Source: Spirochaetota bacterium (GTDB lineage Bacteria; Spirochaetota; Spirochaetia; Treponematales; UBA12059). Taken from it: DNA of 49,686 bases. Positions 8,346-16,250 of this stretch are shown here, piece by piece. The notes below the pieces were generated by a model. That model was given only the letters and a program-made list of their open reading frames with translations. It was not told the origin of the DNA and made no database searches. Made by a program: the position numbers and the translations under genes. The stretch spans positions 1 through 49,686 of the forward strand of contig JAKQKE010000235.1 of NCBI GenBank assembly GCA_029560805.1. The letters run 5' to 3'. Within the stretch, counting starts at the first letter, position 1. Each line of letters starts with the position of its first letter.

Positions 8346-9265
8346 GCCTTCTTCCCCCTGATCGAGCGTCCGAGTATCACCGTGATGATCAGGACGAAGA
8401 ATACGATATCGGCCCAGCCGCGCAGGCCGCGGAAGGCCTTGAGCAGGTTCTCCGACACGCCGAGCAGGATGCTGGCGCCGAGTATGCCCGGTATGTTGCC
8501 TATGCCCGCCATCGCGACGAGGCAGAAGCTCTTCATCGTGTACGGGCTGCCCACCGTCGGGAACACGGCCGAGCGAGTGATGAGCATCGCGCCCATCATG
8601 CCGACGAGGGCGGTGGCCATCGCGAAGACGAAGCCGTAGGTCCTGTCGACGTCGATGCCGACGATGGCCGCCCCGCGGGGGTTCTGCCCGACGGCCACGG
8701 CGGCCTTCCCGGCCGTCGTCCTCGTCAGGTACCACCGCAGCCCGACCACCATGAGCAGCGCAGCGCCGAGGAACACGAAGTTGTAGACGCCGAACGACAG
8801 CTCCCCGATATCGATCGACGCCGAGACATAGTCGAACGACAGCTTGCGGGTCTGCGACGTGAAAAGCAGGTTTGCTATCTGGGTCATCGATATGCCCAGC
8901 CCGAAGGTCAGTATCAGCTGGTTCAGCTCGGGAGCCTTGAGCGTCTGGCGTATGGTCAGCTTGTAGACGACGAAGCCGAGGCCCGCCGTCACCGCAGTCA
9001 CCGGCAACAGCGCCAGGTAGGGGTCGATACCCAGCGACTTGCACAGCAGGTAGGTCGCGTAGGCCGCCACCATCAGGAACTCGCCGTGCGCCAGGTTGAC
9101 TATATGCACGATCCCGAGGATCAACCCCATCGGTACGGCGATGGAGGCGTAGAGACCCGCCGCCTGGAGGCCGTAGATGAGTACGGTCGGGCGCCAGGCG
9201 AGTATAATCACCGCGGCCGCCGCTATCAGCGCGACGACCAGGGTCGTCTTCCGTTTGTTCACCAT
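8342..9265 (-). CDS. livH: ABC transporter permease LivH
   Basis: A 307-aa inner-membrane permease. It shows the family pattern IVHIVNLAHGEFLMVAAY, the LILTFGLGI segment, the ATPase-docking loop AVGQNPRGAAIVGID and the glycine-rich MAGIGNIPGILGASILLG stretch. It has about eight hydrophobic spans. It lies 79 bases after livK, with a perfect GC-rich hairpin in the gap, and overlaps livM by 4 bases. Confidence 0.96.
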   Translation of the reverse strand: MVNKRKTTLVVALIAAAAVIILAWRPTVLIYGLQAAGLYASIAVPMGLILGIVHIVNLAHGEFLMVAAYATYLLCKSLGIDPYLALLPVTAVTAGLGFVVYKLTIRQTLKAPELNQLILTFGLGISMTQIANLLFTSQTRKLSFDYVSASIDIGELSFGVYNFVFLGAALLMVVGLRWYLTRTTAGKAAVAVGQNPRGAAIVGIDVDRTYGFVFAMATALVGMMGAMLITRSAVFPTVGSPYTMKSFCLVAMAGIGNIPGILGASILLGVSENLLKAFRGLRGWADIVFFVLIITVILGRSIRGKKA

Positions 9266-9291
9266 CTCTATACCTTTGGTCGATGATAGTC

Positions 9292-9315
9292 CGCCGGCCC
9301 TTACGGGCCGGCGGC
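9292..9315 (-). other. livK-livH intergenic hairpin
   Basis: A perfect 10-base stem (CCGCCGGCCC and its complement) with a TTAC/GTAA tetraloop, read on the minus strand after the livK stop. No U-tract follows, so it is more likely an mRNA-stabilising or partial-termination element that raises binding-protein expression over the membrane components. Confidence 0.75.
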
Positions 9316-9343
9316 CTTGGTTCAGTACCCGATCGTCACCCGG

Positions 9344-10549
9344 TCACTTCCACTTCGGGAAGGGATACACGGGCTTGGCAGTCGCGGCCTCGAACGGCCA
9401 GATGACCTCCTGGCGCCCGTTCTGCCACTGCAGGATCTTTTGGTTCTTGATGCCCTGGTGCTTGATGATGTTCGACGGCGTGAAGGTGATCGTCTCGCCG
9501 AGAGGCGAGGCGTACTTCGTGGCCTCGAGCGCCTTGATCACCGCGGCGGTCTCGGTCGTACCGGCGCGCTTGACCGCGTCGGCATAGATGTAGACTGCCG
9601 AGTACGACAGCGGGGCGAAGTACGTGGCCGGCTCGACCTTGTACTTGGCCACGAAGCCGTTGTAGAAGGCCTTGCTGACCTTGCTGACGTCATTGATCGA
9701 CGGAGCCCACATACCGTAGAGCATCACGTTATCGGACAGCTTCGACGCGCCGAAGTCGACCGGCCATCCGGGAGGCGCTCCGAGGTAGATACCGGGGGTG
9801 AACTTCATCGCCTTGGCCTGCTCGAGCATCGGCAGGGCGTCGGCGTCGTAGCCGGCCCAGAGGAAGAGGTCCGGCTTGAACTCCTTGGCGGCCTCGAGCA
9901 CGGCGCCATAGTCGCCGCCGCCGAGGGCGGCGCTCTTGAAGGAGGCGCCGTCTATCGAGTAGCGCTTGTCGGCGCCGAAAAGCACCTTGGTGGCGTCGAA
10001 GGACGACTTACCGAAGGCGCCTTCCTCGTACGCGAGGAAGATCTTCCTGATCTTGACCGCCGGGTACTTCTTCTGGATCTCGTCCCAGCCCTGCGCGTAG
10101 CTAGCGCCCTGGTTGTAGTCCCAGGGATGCAGGTGGAAGTACCAATTGGCGTCGGGGCCGAGGGCCTCCTCGACCTTGTACGAGGCCGCGCCGGTCGCGA
10201 TGACGATCTTGCCGTACTTCTTCATCGCGGGTATCTGGCCGAGCGCGACGCCGGAGGCCATGCCGCCGATAAGGGCGTCGACGCCGTCCACCGTTACGAG
10301 CTTCTCGACGGCCGCGGCGCCCTTGTCGGCCTTTAGCTCGTCGTCGATGACGATCAGCTCCAGTTTGCGGCCGAGCACACCGCCGGCGGCGTTGATCTCG
10401 TCCACGGCCTGCTGGGCGGCCATGCTGCCCTGCTTGCCGGTGATGTCGCCGAGCGGCCAGGTGCCGCCGAGCTTGATGGTCCCGCCCGACTGGGCGAAGG
10501 CGGGGACGGCGAGGCAGGCGACCATGAGGATCGCGAGCGCTTTCTTCAT
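9344..10549 (-). CDS. livK: Periplasmic substrate-binding protein LivK-type
   Basis: A 401-aa exported binding protein of the type I periplasmic fold. It has a clear signal peptide (MKKALAILMVACLAVPAFAQ) and then IKLGGTWPLGDITGKQG, the standard N-terminus of Leu/Ile/Val-type receptors. DEINAAGGVLGRKLELIVIDDE and GGMASGVAL are family motifs. AAGGAGGA 7 bases before the ATG is a strong ribosome site. Ligand identity cannot be read; related receptors bind amino acids, amides, or aromatic and short-chain carboxylates. It is the first gene of the transporter block and follows the SDR gene in the same direction. Confidence 0.94.
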   Translation of the reverse strand: MKKALAILMVACLAVPAFAQSGGTIKLGGTWPLGDITGKQGSMAAQQAVDEINAAGGVLGRKLELIVIDDELKADKGAAAVEKLVTVDGVDALIGGMASGVALGQIPAMKKYGKIVIATGAASYKVEEALGPDANWYFHLHPWDYNQGASYAQGWDEIQKKYPAVKIRKIFLAYEEGAFGKSSFDATKVLFGADKRYSIDGASFKSAALGGGDYGAVLEAAKEFKPDLFLWAGYDADALPMLEQAKAMKFTPGIYLGAPPGWPVDFGASKLSDNVMLYGMWAPSINDVSKVSKAFYNGFVAKYKVEPATYFAPLSYSAVYIYADAVKRAGTTETAAVIKALEATKYASPLGETITFTPSNIIKHQGIKNQKILQWQNGRQEVIWPFEAATAKPVYPFPKWK

Positions 10550-10643
10550 TACTGTCCTCCTTGAACCTGACGGACGCCTACGCGCCCGAATCTATACGTG
10601 ACGGGCCGCGGCTGCCGTGCCGGCGCGCCCCTCGAAGCCTTGG

Positions 10644-11384
10644 CTACAGGGTCAATCCCCCGTCGACGCGGAGCACCTGCCCGTTGACGAAGGAACCCTC
10701 GTCACAGGATAGGAACAGCACGCCGTTGGCGATGTCCTGGATCTCGGCGAGCCTGCCGAGCGGAGTACGCGCGATGATCGGCTCGAGCACCTTCTCGGGA
10801 ACCGTCTCGATCATCGGGGTACGGGTATAGCCGGGCGACACGCAGTTGGCCCGGATCTTGGCGCCCTTGCGCGAGAACTCCCGGGCCCAGCCCTTGGTCA
10901 TCGCGACGACGCCGCCCTTCGTCGCGGCGTAGTTGGTCTGCCCGATGTTGCCGTCGAGCCCGACGACGCTCGATATGGAGACGATGGAGCCGGACCCGCC
11001 CTCCATCATCACGGGGGCCACGTACTTGGTCATCAGGAACGGCCCCTTCAGGTTGACGTTGATGACGGCGTCCCAGTCGGACTCGGTCATCTTCTGGATC
11101 AGCGCGTCCCGGGTGATTCCGGCGTTGTTGACCAGCACGTCGATGCGGCCATACTCGGCCTTGGCCTTGGCGACGAAGGCCTCGACAGCGGCTCCGTCGG
11201 CCACGTTGACGACCTCGCCCTTGACGCAGGGAATGTCGCGCTCGAGCGCGGCTAGTTCGGCCTCGTTCATATCCAGGGCCCATACGCGCAGCGCGCCCTC
11301 GCGGGCGAAGGTCTCGACGATGCCCCTGCCTATGCCCCGAGCGCCGCCCGTTACGACGCAAACCTTACCCTTCATCCTATCCAT
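10644..11384 (-). CDS. SDR-family oxidoreductase, FabG/PhaB-like
   Basis: A 246-aa classical short-chain dehydrogenase/reductase. The start at 11384 is chosen because AAGGAGC precedes it; the longer frame is unlikely. The nucleotide loop GGARGIGRG (residues 13-21), NNAG (86-89), the catalytic Ser139-Tyr152-Lys156 triad (SISSVVG...NYAATK) and the PGYTRTPM loop are all present, and the C-terminus GQVLRVDGGLTL is FabG-like. It probably reduces or oxidises a beta-ketoacyl or beta-hydroxyacyl intermediate. It lies between a KAS III-like gene and the liv genes on one strand, so its role is likely tied to this locus rather than to general fatty-acid synthesis. Confidence 0.93.
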   Translation of the reverse strand: MDRMKGKVCVVTGGARGIGRGIVETFAREGALRVWALDMNEAELAALERDIPCVKGEVVNVADGAAVEAFVAKAKAEYGRIDVLVNNAGITRDALIQKMTESDWDAVINVNLKGPFLMTKYVAPVMMEGGSGSIVSISSVVGLDGNIGQTNYAATKGGVVAMTKGWAREFSRKGAKIRANCVSPGYTRTPMIETVPEKVLEPIIARTPLGRLAEIQDIANGVLFLSCDEGSFVNGQVLRVDGGLTL

Positions 11385-11429
11385 GATCGTGCTCCTTATA
11401 TGCGTCCGCCGGCGCACGGCGGCGCGGCA

Positions 11430-12446
11430 TTATTCGATCCAAGGCCCCCAGCGGACGACGCTGGCCGCCCATACGAAACCGAGCCCCGCGCCTACGAGCA
11501 CGACGTAGTCGCCGTCGCGTATCCGCCCATCGCCGAGGCCGAGCCGAATCGACAGCAGCTGGTCGTTCTGGCCCAGGTGGCCGTACTGGTCCAGGTAGGT
11601 CGACCTCGACTCGTCGAGGCCGAGCTCCGCGAGTATCCCGTCGTGAGCGCTGCGCTTGAAGTGCAACATGGCGAGGTAGCCGATGTCGGCGCGGCCGAGA
11701 CCACCCGACAGCTCGAGGGCCCTGTCGATGACCGCGTAGAAGTTTGGCATCGTCCGCTCGCCGAGCTTGGCCTTGAACCCGGCCTCGTCGGGTATGGAGA
11801 AATGCGCTCGCTCGAGGTCGCCGGGCCGGGGCGGCCAGGCTTTGGAACCGAGGGTCGGCACCACGCAGTCGAGGCTCATCGAGCCATCGCCGCGGAACGA
11901 CGAGCCGAGGATGACGTTCCGGCCTGAGTTCTTCCTGAGCACGCAGGCCGAGCCGCCCGAGCCGATGTCCATCATCCAGCGGGTCGTCGGCTCCGAGAGG
12001 TCAATCAGGTCGTTGTTCCGGTAACCTGAGACGAGGAGCACGGTATCCAGGTCGTCCCGCGCGAGCATCAGGCTCTTGGCCACGTCGAGGGCGGCCATCA
12101 TCGAGCCGCACATAGCCTCCATGTCGAAGCTCCAGGCTCCGGACGCGCCGAGTTCGTTCGCCACGTACAGGCCCGCCAGCCAGCATGGATAGTCTTTATG
12201 TTGGGCGCCGCACCACAGCACGAGGCCGAGATCCTTGCCCTCGACGCCGGCGTCCGCCAGAGCGGCCCGTGCCGCCCTGAGGCCCATGACGGCGGTCGTA
12301 TCGTCCGGGCCGGCGACCGGCTTACGGCGCACGCCGAATTTCTCGGCTACGACAGCCTCGGGCACGCCGGTCGCCTTAGCCAAGTCGGCCGCGCTCAAGA
12401 ACGTATCGGGGACATACGTACCGATACCGATAACACCGATATGCAT
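11430..12446 (-). CDS. KAS III (FabH)-like condensing-fold enzyme 1
   Basis: A 338-aa thiolase-superfamily protein of the 3-oxoacyl-ACP synthase III type. The start at 12446 has GAGGAG 6 bases upstream; two further in-frame starts (12449, 12452) are too close to it. The probable nucleophile Cys113 is in EAMCGS. A histidine occurs at AMLHFKRS where FabH has PHQAN, but the usual asparagine segment is replaced by YGHLGQND. The C-terminal GAGLGFVWAAS is typical. The triad is therefore not canonical, and acyl transfer, hydrolysis or carbon-carbon cleavage are as possible as condensation. It is the first gene of the long leftward operon, opposite the TetR gene. Confidence 0.88.
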   Translation of the reverse strand: MHIGVIGIGTYVPDTFLSAADLAKATGVPEAVVAEKFGVRRKPVAGPDDTTAVMGLRAARAALADAGVEGKDLGLVLWCGAQHKDYPCWLAGLYVANELGASGAWSFDMEAMCGSMMAALDVAKSLMLARDDLDTVLLVSGYRNNDLIDLSEPTTRWMMDIGSGGSACVLRKNSGRNVILGSSFRGDGSMSLDCVVPTLGSKAWPPRPGDLERAHFSIPDEAGFKAKLGERTMPNFYAVIDRALELSGGLGRADIGYLAMLHFKRSAHDGILAELGLDESRSTYLDQYGHLGQNDQLLSIRLGLGDGRIRDGDYVVLVGAGLGFVWAASVVRWGPWIE

Positions 12447-12464
12447 CATCACTCCTCGGTAAAG

Positions 12465-12482
12465 GTGAATCTTCTCTCATTT
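12465..12482 (+). repeat. Direct repeat copy 1 (candidate operator)
   Basis: GTGAATCTTCTCTCATTT, identical at 17 of 18 positions to the copy at 12615. It lies just downstream of the leftward -10 box, where a repressor would block transcription. Confidence 0.75.
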
Positions 12483-12484
12483 AC

Positions 12485-12512
12485 TTATTAGTCAATTTTC
12501 ACGATACGTCAA
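12485..12512 (-). promoter_or_regulatory. Leftward promoter of the KAS III-SDR-liv operon
   Basis: On the minus strand TTGACG (12507-12512) is followed after 16 bases by TAATAA (12485-12490). The -35 is good, the -10 moderate. Repeat copy 1 begins immediately downstream. Confidence 0.55.
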
Positions 12513-12572
12513 GCAAATTCGCAGTACTTTATGGCACCAGCCTCGAGTCTTCATGGTATCTAGCGAAATTAC

Positions 12573-12601
12573 TTGCCACAATCGTGTTGCAATCCTATAA
12601 T
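12573..12601 (+). promoter_or_regulatory. Rightward promoter of the TetR operon
   Basis: TTGCCA at 12573-12578 and a perfect TATAAT at 12596-12601 are separated by 17 bases. The predicted start near 12608 rules out the in-frame start at 12584 for the regulator and places repeat copy 2 in the initially transcribed region. Confidence 0.8.
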
Positions 12602-12614
12602 TCGGCTTGTTACT

Positions 12615-12632
12615 GTGAATCGTCTCTCATTT
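12615..12632 (+). repeat. Direct repeat copy 2 (candidate operator)
   Basis: GTGAATCGTCTCTCATTT, 150 bases from copy 1 and in the same orientation. It lies just after the rightward promoter and before the ribosome site of the TetR gene, a typical autoregulatory position. Confidence 0.75.
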
Positions 12633-12652
12633 TAGTTCAGAGGAGCACTCCA

Positions 12653-13807
12653 ATGGTTCAACGAGGCGCCGATACCCAACGCAAGCTCGTGGAGACGGCG
12701 ATAGCCCTCTTCGCGTCGCGCTGGTACTCGTCGATATCCGTGGCCGAGATATGCAGGGCCGCGGAGCTGTCGAACGGCGTCTTCTATAGGTATTTCCCAA
12801 ATAAGGAAGCCATCTTTTTCCATATCCTCGACGATGTGATCGTGCGCATCGCGGCCGCCCTCGAGCGGACCGAGGGCGGCGCCATAGAGGAGCGCATCAG
12901 GAGCATGACCGAGATACTCGTCAGCTTCTCGGCCGAGCATCCGGACCTGATCACGGTATTCCGCGAAGGCCAGTATCGTTACTTCGAGTACGAGCGCAGG
13001 CTGACCGAGACCTACCGGCGCATACTGTCCAAGACACTCGGCCGCCCGGCGGGAGTCGCCGAGTACCTCGTCGGCATAGGCGGGCCGCGCTTCGCCGCGG
13101 TGCGGTCGGCCCTGCAGGGCGTAAATATATCGACGGCCGCGCTGGCGGACATGGCGGCGAACGGCCTGTTCCCGGGCCTGGACTGGGATCCCGAGCGGGT
13201 CTTCGGGATTACCATCGCGCCACCGGCGATACGCCTCGAGGAGTCGAGTCGCGACCGCCTGATGAAGGCGGGCAAGCGGCTGTTCGGGGAGCGCGGCTTC
13301 CACGCGGTCAACATCCACGAGGTAACCGACGCGGCGGGCCTATCGGTCGGCGCGTTCTACAAGCATTTCGACAGCAAGGAAAGCTTCTTCCGCGAGCAGA
13401 TCGCCTCGGCCGGCAAGGAGGTCAGGCACTTCATCGCGTCGAACCTGACACCTGGCCTGAACCGGCTCGAGGAGGAGATGCAAGGCATGTTCCTGTTCGG
13501 CGTGTACCTGTCGCTCGACCGATGGTGCTACAACATCGCCCGCGAAGGCGAATTCGTGGCGTTGCCCACGGTCAAGGAGTATTACGCCGCGTTCAAGCGG
13601 GGCTACGAGCGGCTCGGGGCCGCTGGCATGGACCAGGAGGCCGTCGCCTCGGATCCGCTCTACCTCGACAGCGCCGCCGAGTTCATGATGGGCCTGTCCC
13701 ACTACTACGGCCTCGAGGTCGCCTTCGACGAATCGCCGCACAACGCGCGGGCCATAGTCGAGGGCGTCGGCGAGTACCTGAGCCACGGCCTGGCGCGGCG
13801 ATCATAG
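12653..13807 (+). CDS. Tandem (double) TetR-family transcriptional regulator
   Basis: A 384-aa protein with two full TetR DNA-binding domains. The first is at residues about 8-54 (ISVAEICRAAELSNGVFYRYFPNKEAIF), the second at about 198-245 (TDAAGLSVGAFYKHFDSKESFF), each followed by its own helical ligand-binding-like region. Ordinary TetR proteins are about 200 aa with one such domain, so this is a head-to-tail fusion resembling a built-in dimer. The ATG at 12653 follows AGAGGAG and fits the promoter. It probably represses its own operon and the divergent liv operon; the effector is presumably an acyl-CoA or the imported ligand (inference). Confidence 0.92.
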   Translation: MVQRGADTQRKLVETAIALFASRWYSSISVAEICRAAELSNGVFYRYFPNKEAIFFHILDDVIVRIAAALERTEGGAIEERIRSMTEILVSFSAEHPDLITVFREGQYRYFEYERRLTETYRRILSKTLGRPAGVAEYLVGIGGPRFAAVRSALQGVNISTAALADMAANGLFPGLDWDPERVFGITIAPPAIRLEESSRDRLMKAGKRLFGERGFHAVNIHEVTDAAGLSVGAFYKHFDSKESFFREQIASAGKEVRHFIASNLTPGLNRLEEEMQGMFLFGVYLSLDRWCYNIAREGEFVALPTVKEYYAAFKRGYERLGAAGMDQEAVASDPLYLDSAAEFMMGLSHYYGLEVAFDESPHNARAIVEGVGEYLSHGLARRS

Positions 13808-13827
13808 CACGGCATGGAGGATGGACG

Positions 13828-14838
13828 ATGGCTAAAGCGAAGATACTCGGCACGGGCGTCTATGCGCCGGGGGCGCCGATCGGCAACGGGGAGCTAGCGA
13901 GGCTCGCAGGCATCGAGCTCGACGCAGCCAGGCTCGAGGAGAAGATCGGTATCAGGGCCAGGCACATCGCCAGGTTGCGAGGGCTCGACGAGAGCACCGC
14001 CGACTTCGCGGAGCGCGCCGCCCGGTCCGCGATCGCCGACGCGGGCCTGGCGCCGGACGACCTCGACCTCGTCATCGTCGGCACCGACACGCCAGAGTAC
14101 GTTAGCCCCGCCACAGCGATCCTGGTGCAGGGCCGACTCCAGGGCGGGCAGCGCGACACGGCGGCCTTCGACGTTTCCGCCTCGTGCGCCAGTTTCGTGA
14201 CGGCCCTGGACGCCGCGGCCAGGATGATGGCGGGCGACCCGGCGCTACGCCACGCTGTGGTCGTCGGCGTGTATAACATGCCCGCCCACGTCCGGAACGG
14301 AGACGCTTTCGGCTGGTCCATCTTCGCCGACGGCGCCGGGGCCGTCGTCCTGTCCAGGACGGACGACGACGACCCGTCCGGGTACATAACCGGCAAATTC
14401 ATCGCTGACGGCACTCAGTGGGACTACGTCGGCGTCTACGCCGGCGGCACCCGGAAGCCCGTGACCAGGGAACTGCTCGACGCCGGGGCCTACGGCCTCG
14501 AGAACCTGAAGCGCCTGCCGGGAGACCGCAACCTCAAGCTATGGCCGCCGGTCATCCGTGCTCTGTGCGACAAGGGTGGCGTAGGGCTGGAAGACGTGGC
14601 CGGCTTCGTGATGACCCAGATCAACCGTAGCGTCATCCTGGAGGTCATGGACGAGCTCGGTAGACCGCGGGAGCTCGCCCCGCTGGCGATGGATCGCTAC
14701 GGCTATACAGGCTCGGCCTGCGTACCGATGGCCTTCCACCACGCCATCAAGGACGGACGGATACGCCGCGGCGACCCGATAGTCTTCTGCGCCTCGGGTG
14801 CCGGCCTGGCCGTCGGCGCGAACCTGTTTACGTATTGA
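13828..14838 (+). CDS. KAS III (FabH)-like condensing-fold enzyme 2
   Basis: A 336-aa thiolase-fold protein. The ATG at 13828 follows GGAGG; the longer open frame reads through the TetR gene in another frame and is rejected. The N-terminus ILGTGVYAPGAPIGNGELA, the nucleophile Cys120 in SASCASF, FADGAGAVVL and the C-terminal ASGAGLAVGANLF fit the KAS III family. The catalytic PHQAN is replaced by MTQIN (His to Thr) and the asparagine segment by YGYTGSAC, so normal decarboxylating condensation is doubtful. It is only distantly similar to enzyme 1 across the divergent promoter; the two could act in sequence or as a heteromer (inference). Confidence 0.88.
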   Translation: MAKAKILGTGVYAPGAPIGNGELARLAGIELDAARLEEKIGIRARHIARLRGLDESTADFAERAARSAIADAGLAPDDLDLVIVGTDTPEYVSPATAILVQGRLQGGQRDTAAFDVSASCASFVTALDAAARMMAGDPALRHAVVVGVYNMPAHVRNGDAFGWSIFADGAGAVVLSRTDDDDPSGYITGKFIADGTQWDYVGVYAGGTRKPVTRELLDAGAYGLENLKRLPGDRNLKLWPPVIRALCDKGGVGLEDVAGFVMTQINRSVILEVMDELGRPRELAPLAMDRYGYTGSACVPMAFHHAIKDGRIRRGDPIVFCASGAGLAVGANLFTY

Positions 14839-14905
14839 GAATGTAATGACTTCCTGCCTCTTCTCATCGCAGTCGCTTCGTTCGCTTTCGAAAAGGAGGC
14901 CCTAT

Positions 14906-16216
14906 ATGTCCAGATGGGACGATGAATACCGCTCGAGGCTACGCCCGATAGACGAGGCGATCCAATGCATCGAGTCGGGCTACGACGTCGTGGTGGGGCA
15001 ATGCGCCAGCGAGCCCCAGGGCACGATGGCGCGGCTGCATATCCTGGCCCCCCGAGTCCGCGACGTGCGGGTGTTCTCGGTGCTGACGCTCAAGGCCTAC
15101 GACTTCTACCTGAAGCCGGAGATGCAGGGCCACTTCGAGCTGGCCAGCTGGTTCCACGCCCCGGGTTCGCGGGCCGCGCTCAAGGCCGGGACCGGCACGG
15201 TCACCTTCGTACCGAACATGCTGCACCGCGCGGCCACGGACCGCATCCACGCGAGGCCGCCCGAGGTCTTCATCGGCACCTGCACCCCGCCGGACCATAA
15301 CGGCTTCGTCAGCCTATCGCTCGGCATCACCTACGAGAAAGACATACTCGAGGCCGCCAGGTACGTGATACTCGAGGTCAACCCGCGGCTGCCGCGGACC
15401 CTCGGCGACACCCACCTGCACGTCAGCCAGGTCACGTACTTCGTCGAGCACGAGCAGGAGGTCCCGAGCCTGCCAGCGCCCGAGCCGAGCGAGACCGACC
15501 TGCTCATCGGCCGGTACATAGCCGACCTGGTCGAGGACGGCTCGACCATCCAGCTCGGCATCGGCGGCATCCCGAACGCCGCCGCGCTCGCGCTCCGCGG
15601 CAAGAAGGACCTCGGCGTCCATACCGAGATGCTCGTCGACTCGATGATGGAGCTCTACGAGATGGGCGTCATCACCAACCGTCGCAAGTCCCTCAGGAAG
15701 GACAAATTCGTCGCGACCTTCGCGATGGGCAGCCGGAAGCTGTACGACTGGCTCGACGACAACGTGGCAGTCGACTTCGAGCGCGGCCGCTGGGTCAACG
15801 ACCCGGCGGTGGTCGCCCGGAACTCGCGCATGGTGTCCATCAACACCTGCCTGACCGTCGACTTCACCGGGCAGGTGGCCAGCGAGTCCATCGGCGCCCA
15901 GCAGTACTCAGGCACCGGCGGCCAGTCGGATACGGCCCAGGGGGCGGTCGCCGGTTTCGACGGCCTCGGCAAGTCGATCATCGCCTGCTACTCCACCGCC
16001 AAGGGCGGTTCGCTGAGCACCATCGTGCCCACCCTGCCCGAGGGCAGCGCCGTGACGCTCCACCGCTCCTTCGTCGACCACGTCGTCACCGAGCACGGCG
16101 TGGCCAAGCTTCGCGGCCGCACCGTCAGGGAGCGCGCCCTCGCGCTAATCGCCGTCGCGGCCCCGGAATTCCGCGACGAGCTCAAGTCCCAGGCCAAGCG
16201 CCTCGGCTACATCTAG
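14906..16216 (+). CDS. Acetyl-CoA hydrolase / 4-hydroxybutyrate-type CoA-transferase
   Basis: A 436-aa family I CoA-transferase. AAAAGGAGG precedes the ATG at 14906. Family landmarks are PPDHNGFVSLSLG, LGIGGIPNAAA, the putative catalytic glutamate in VHTEMLVD that forms the glutamyl-CoA thioester, and the C-terminal VTEHGVAKLRGRT. Relatives move CoA between acetyl-CoA and butyrate, 4-hydroxybutyrate or succinate. Here it would activate an imported carboxylate to its CoA ester, or release the product acid, between a KAS III-like enzyme and a thiolase. Length agrees with the AbfT/Cat group (about 430-440 aa). Confidence 0.92.
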   Translation: MSRWDDEYRSRLRPIDEAIQCIESGYDVVVGQCASEPQGTMARLHILAPRVRDVRVFSVLTLKAYDFYLKPEMQGHFELASWFHAPGSRAALKAGTGTVTFVPNMLHRAATDRIHARPPEVFIGTCTPPDHNGFVSLSLGITYEKDILEAARYVILEVNPRLPRTLGDTHLHVSQVTYFVEHEQEVPSLPAPEPSETDLLIGRYIADLVEDGSTIQLGIGGIPNAAALALRGKKDLGVHTEMLVDSMMELYEMGVITNRRKSLRKDKFVATFAMGSRKLYDWLDDNVAVDFERGRWVNDPAVVARNSRMVSINTCLTVDFTGQVASESIGAQQYSGTGGQSDTAQGAVAGFDGLGKSIIACYSTAKGGSLSTIVPTLPEGSAVTLHRSFVDHVVTEHGVAKLRGRTVRERALALIAVAAPEFRDELKSQAKRLGYI

Positions 16217-16250
16217 GCCCGCCCGAGATGGCGCGATCAAGGAGACCATT

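Larger units (their letters stand above)
12447..12652. promoter_or_regulatory. Divergent promoter/operator region
   Basis: An AT-rich 206-base intergenic region between the leftward KAS III operon and the rightward TetR operon. It contains one sigma-70 promoter in each direction and two copies of an 18-base direct repeat, each close to the start of one transcript. The arrangement suggests that the neighbouring tandem-TetR protein controls both operons. Confidence 0.8.

Noticed and set aside
9317-10336. 339-aa plus-strand ORF opposite livK
   Set aside because: Antisense shadow; livK is fully supported with a signal peptide and strong ribosome site.
12584-12652. Upstream start for the tandem TetR
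   Set aside because: It begins upstream of the -10 box's predicted start site and adds no conserved sequence; the ATG at 12653 has a proper ribosome site.
13522-13827. N-terminal extension of KAS III-like enzyme 2
   Set aside because: Arg-rich out-of-frame reading of the TetR gene; GGAGG and the family N-terminus support 13828.
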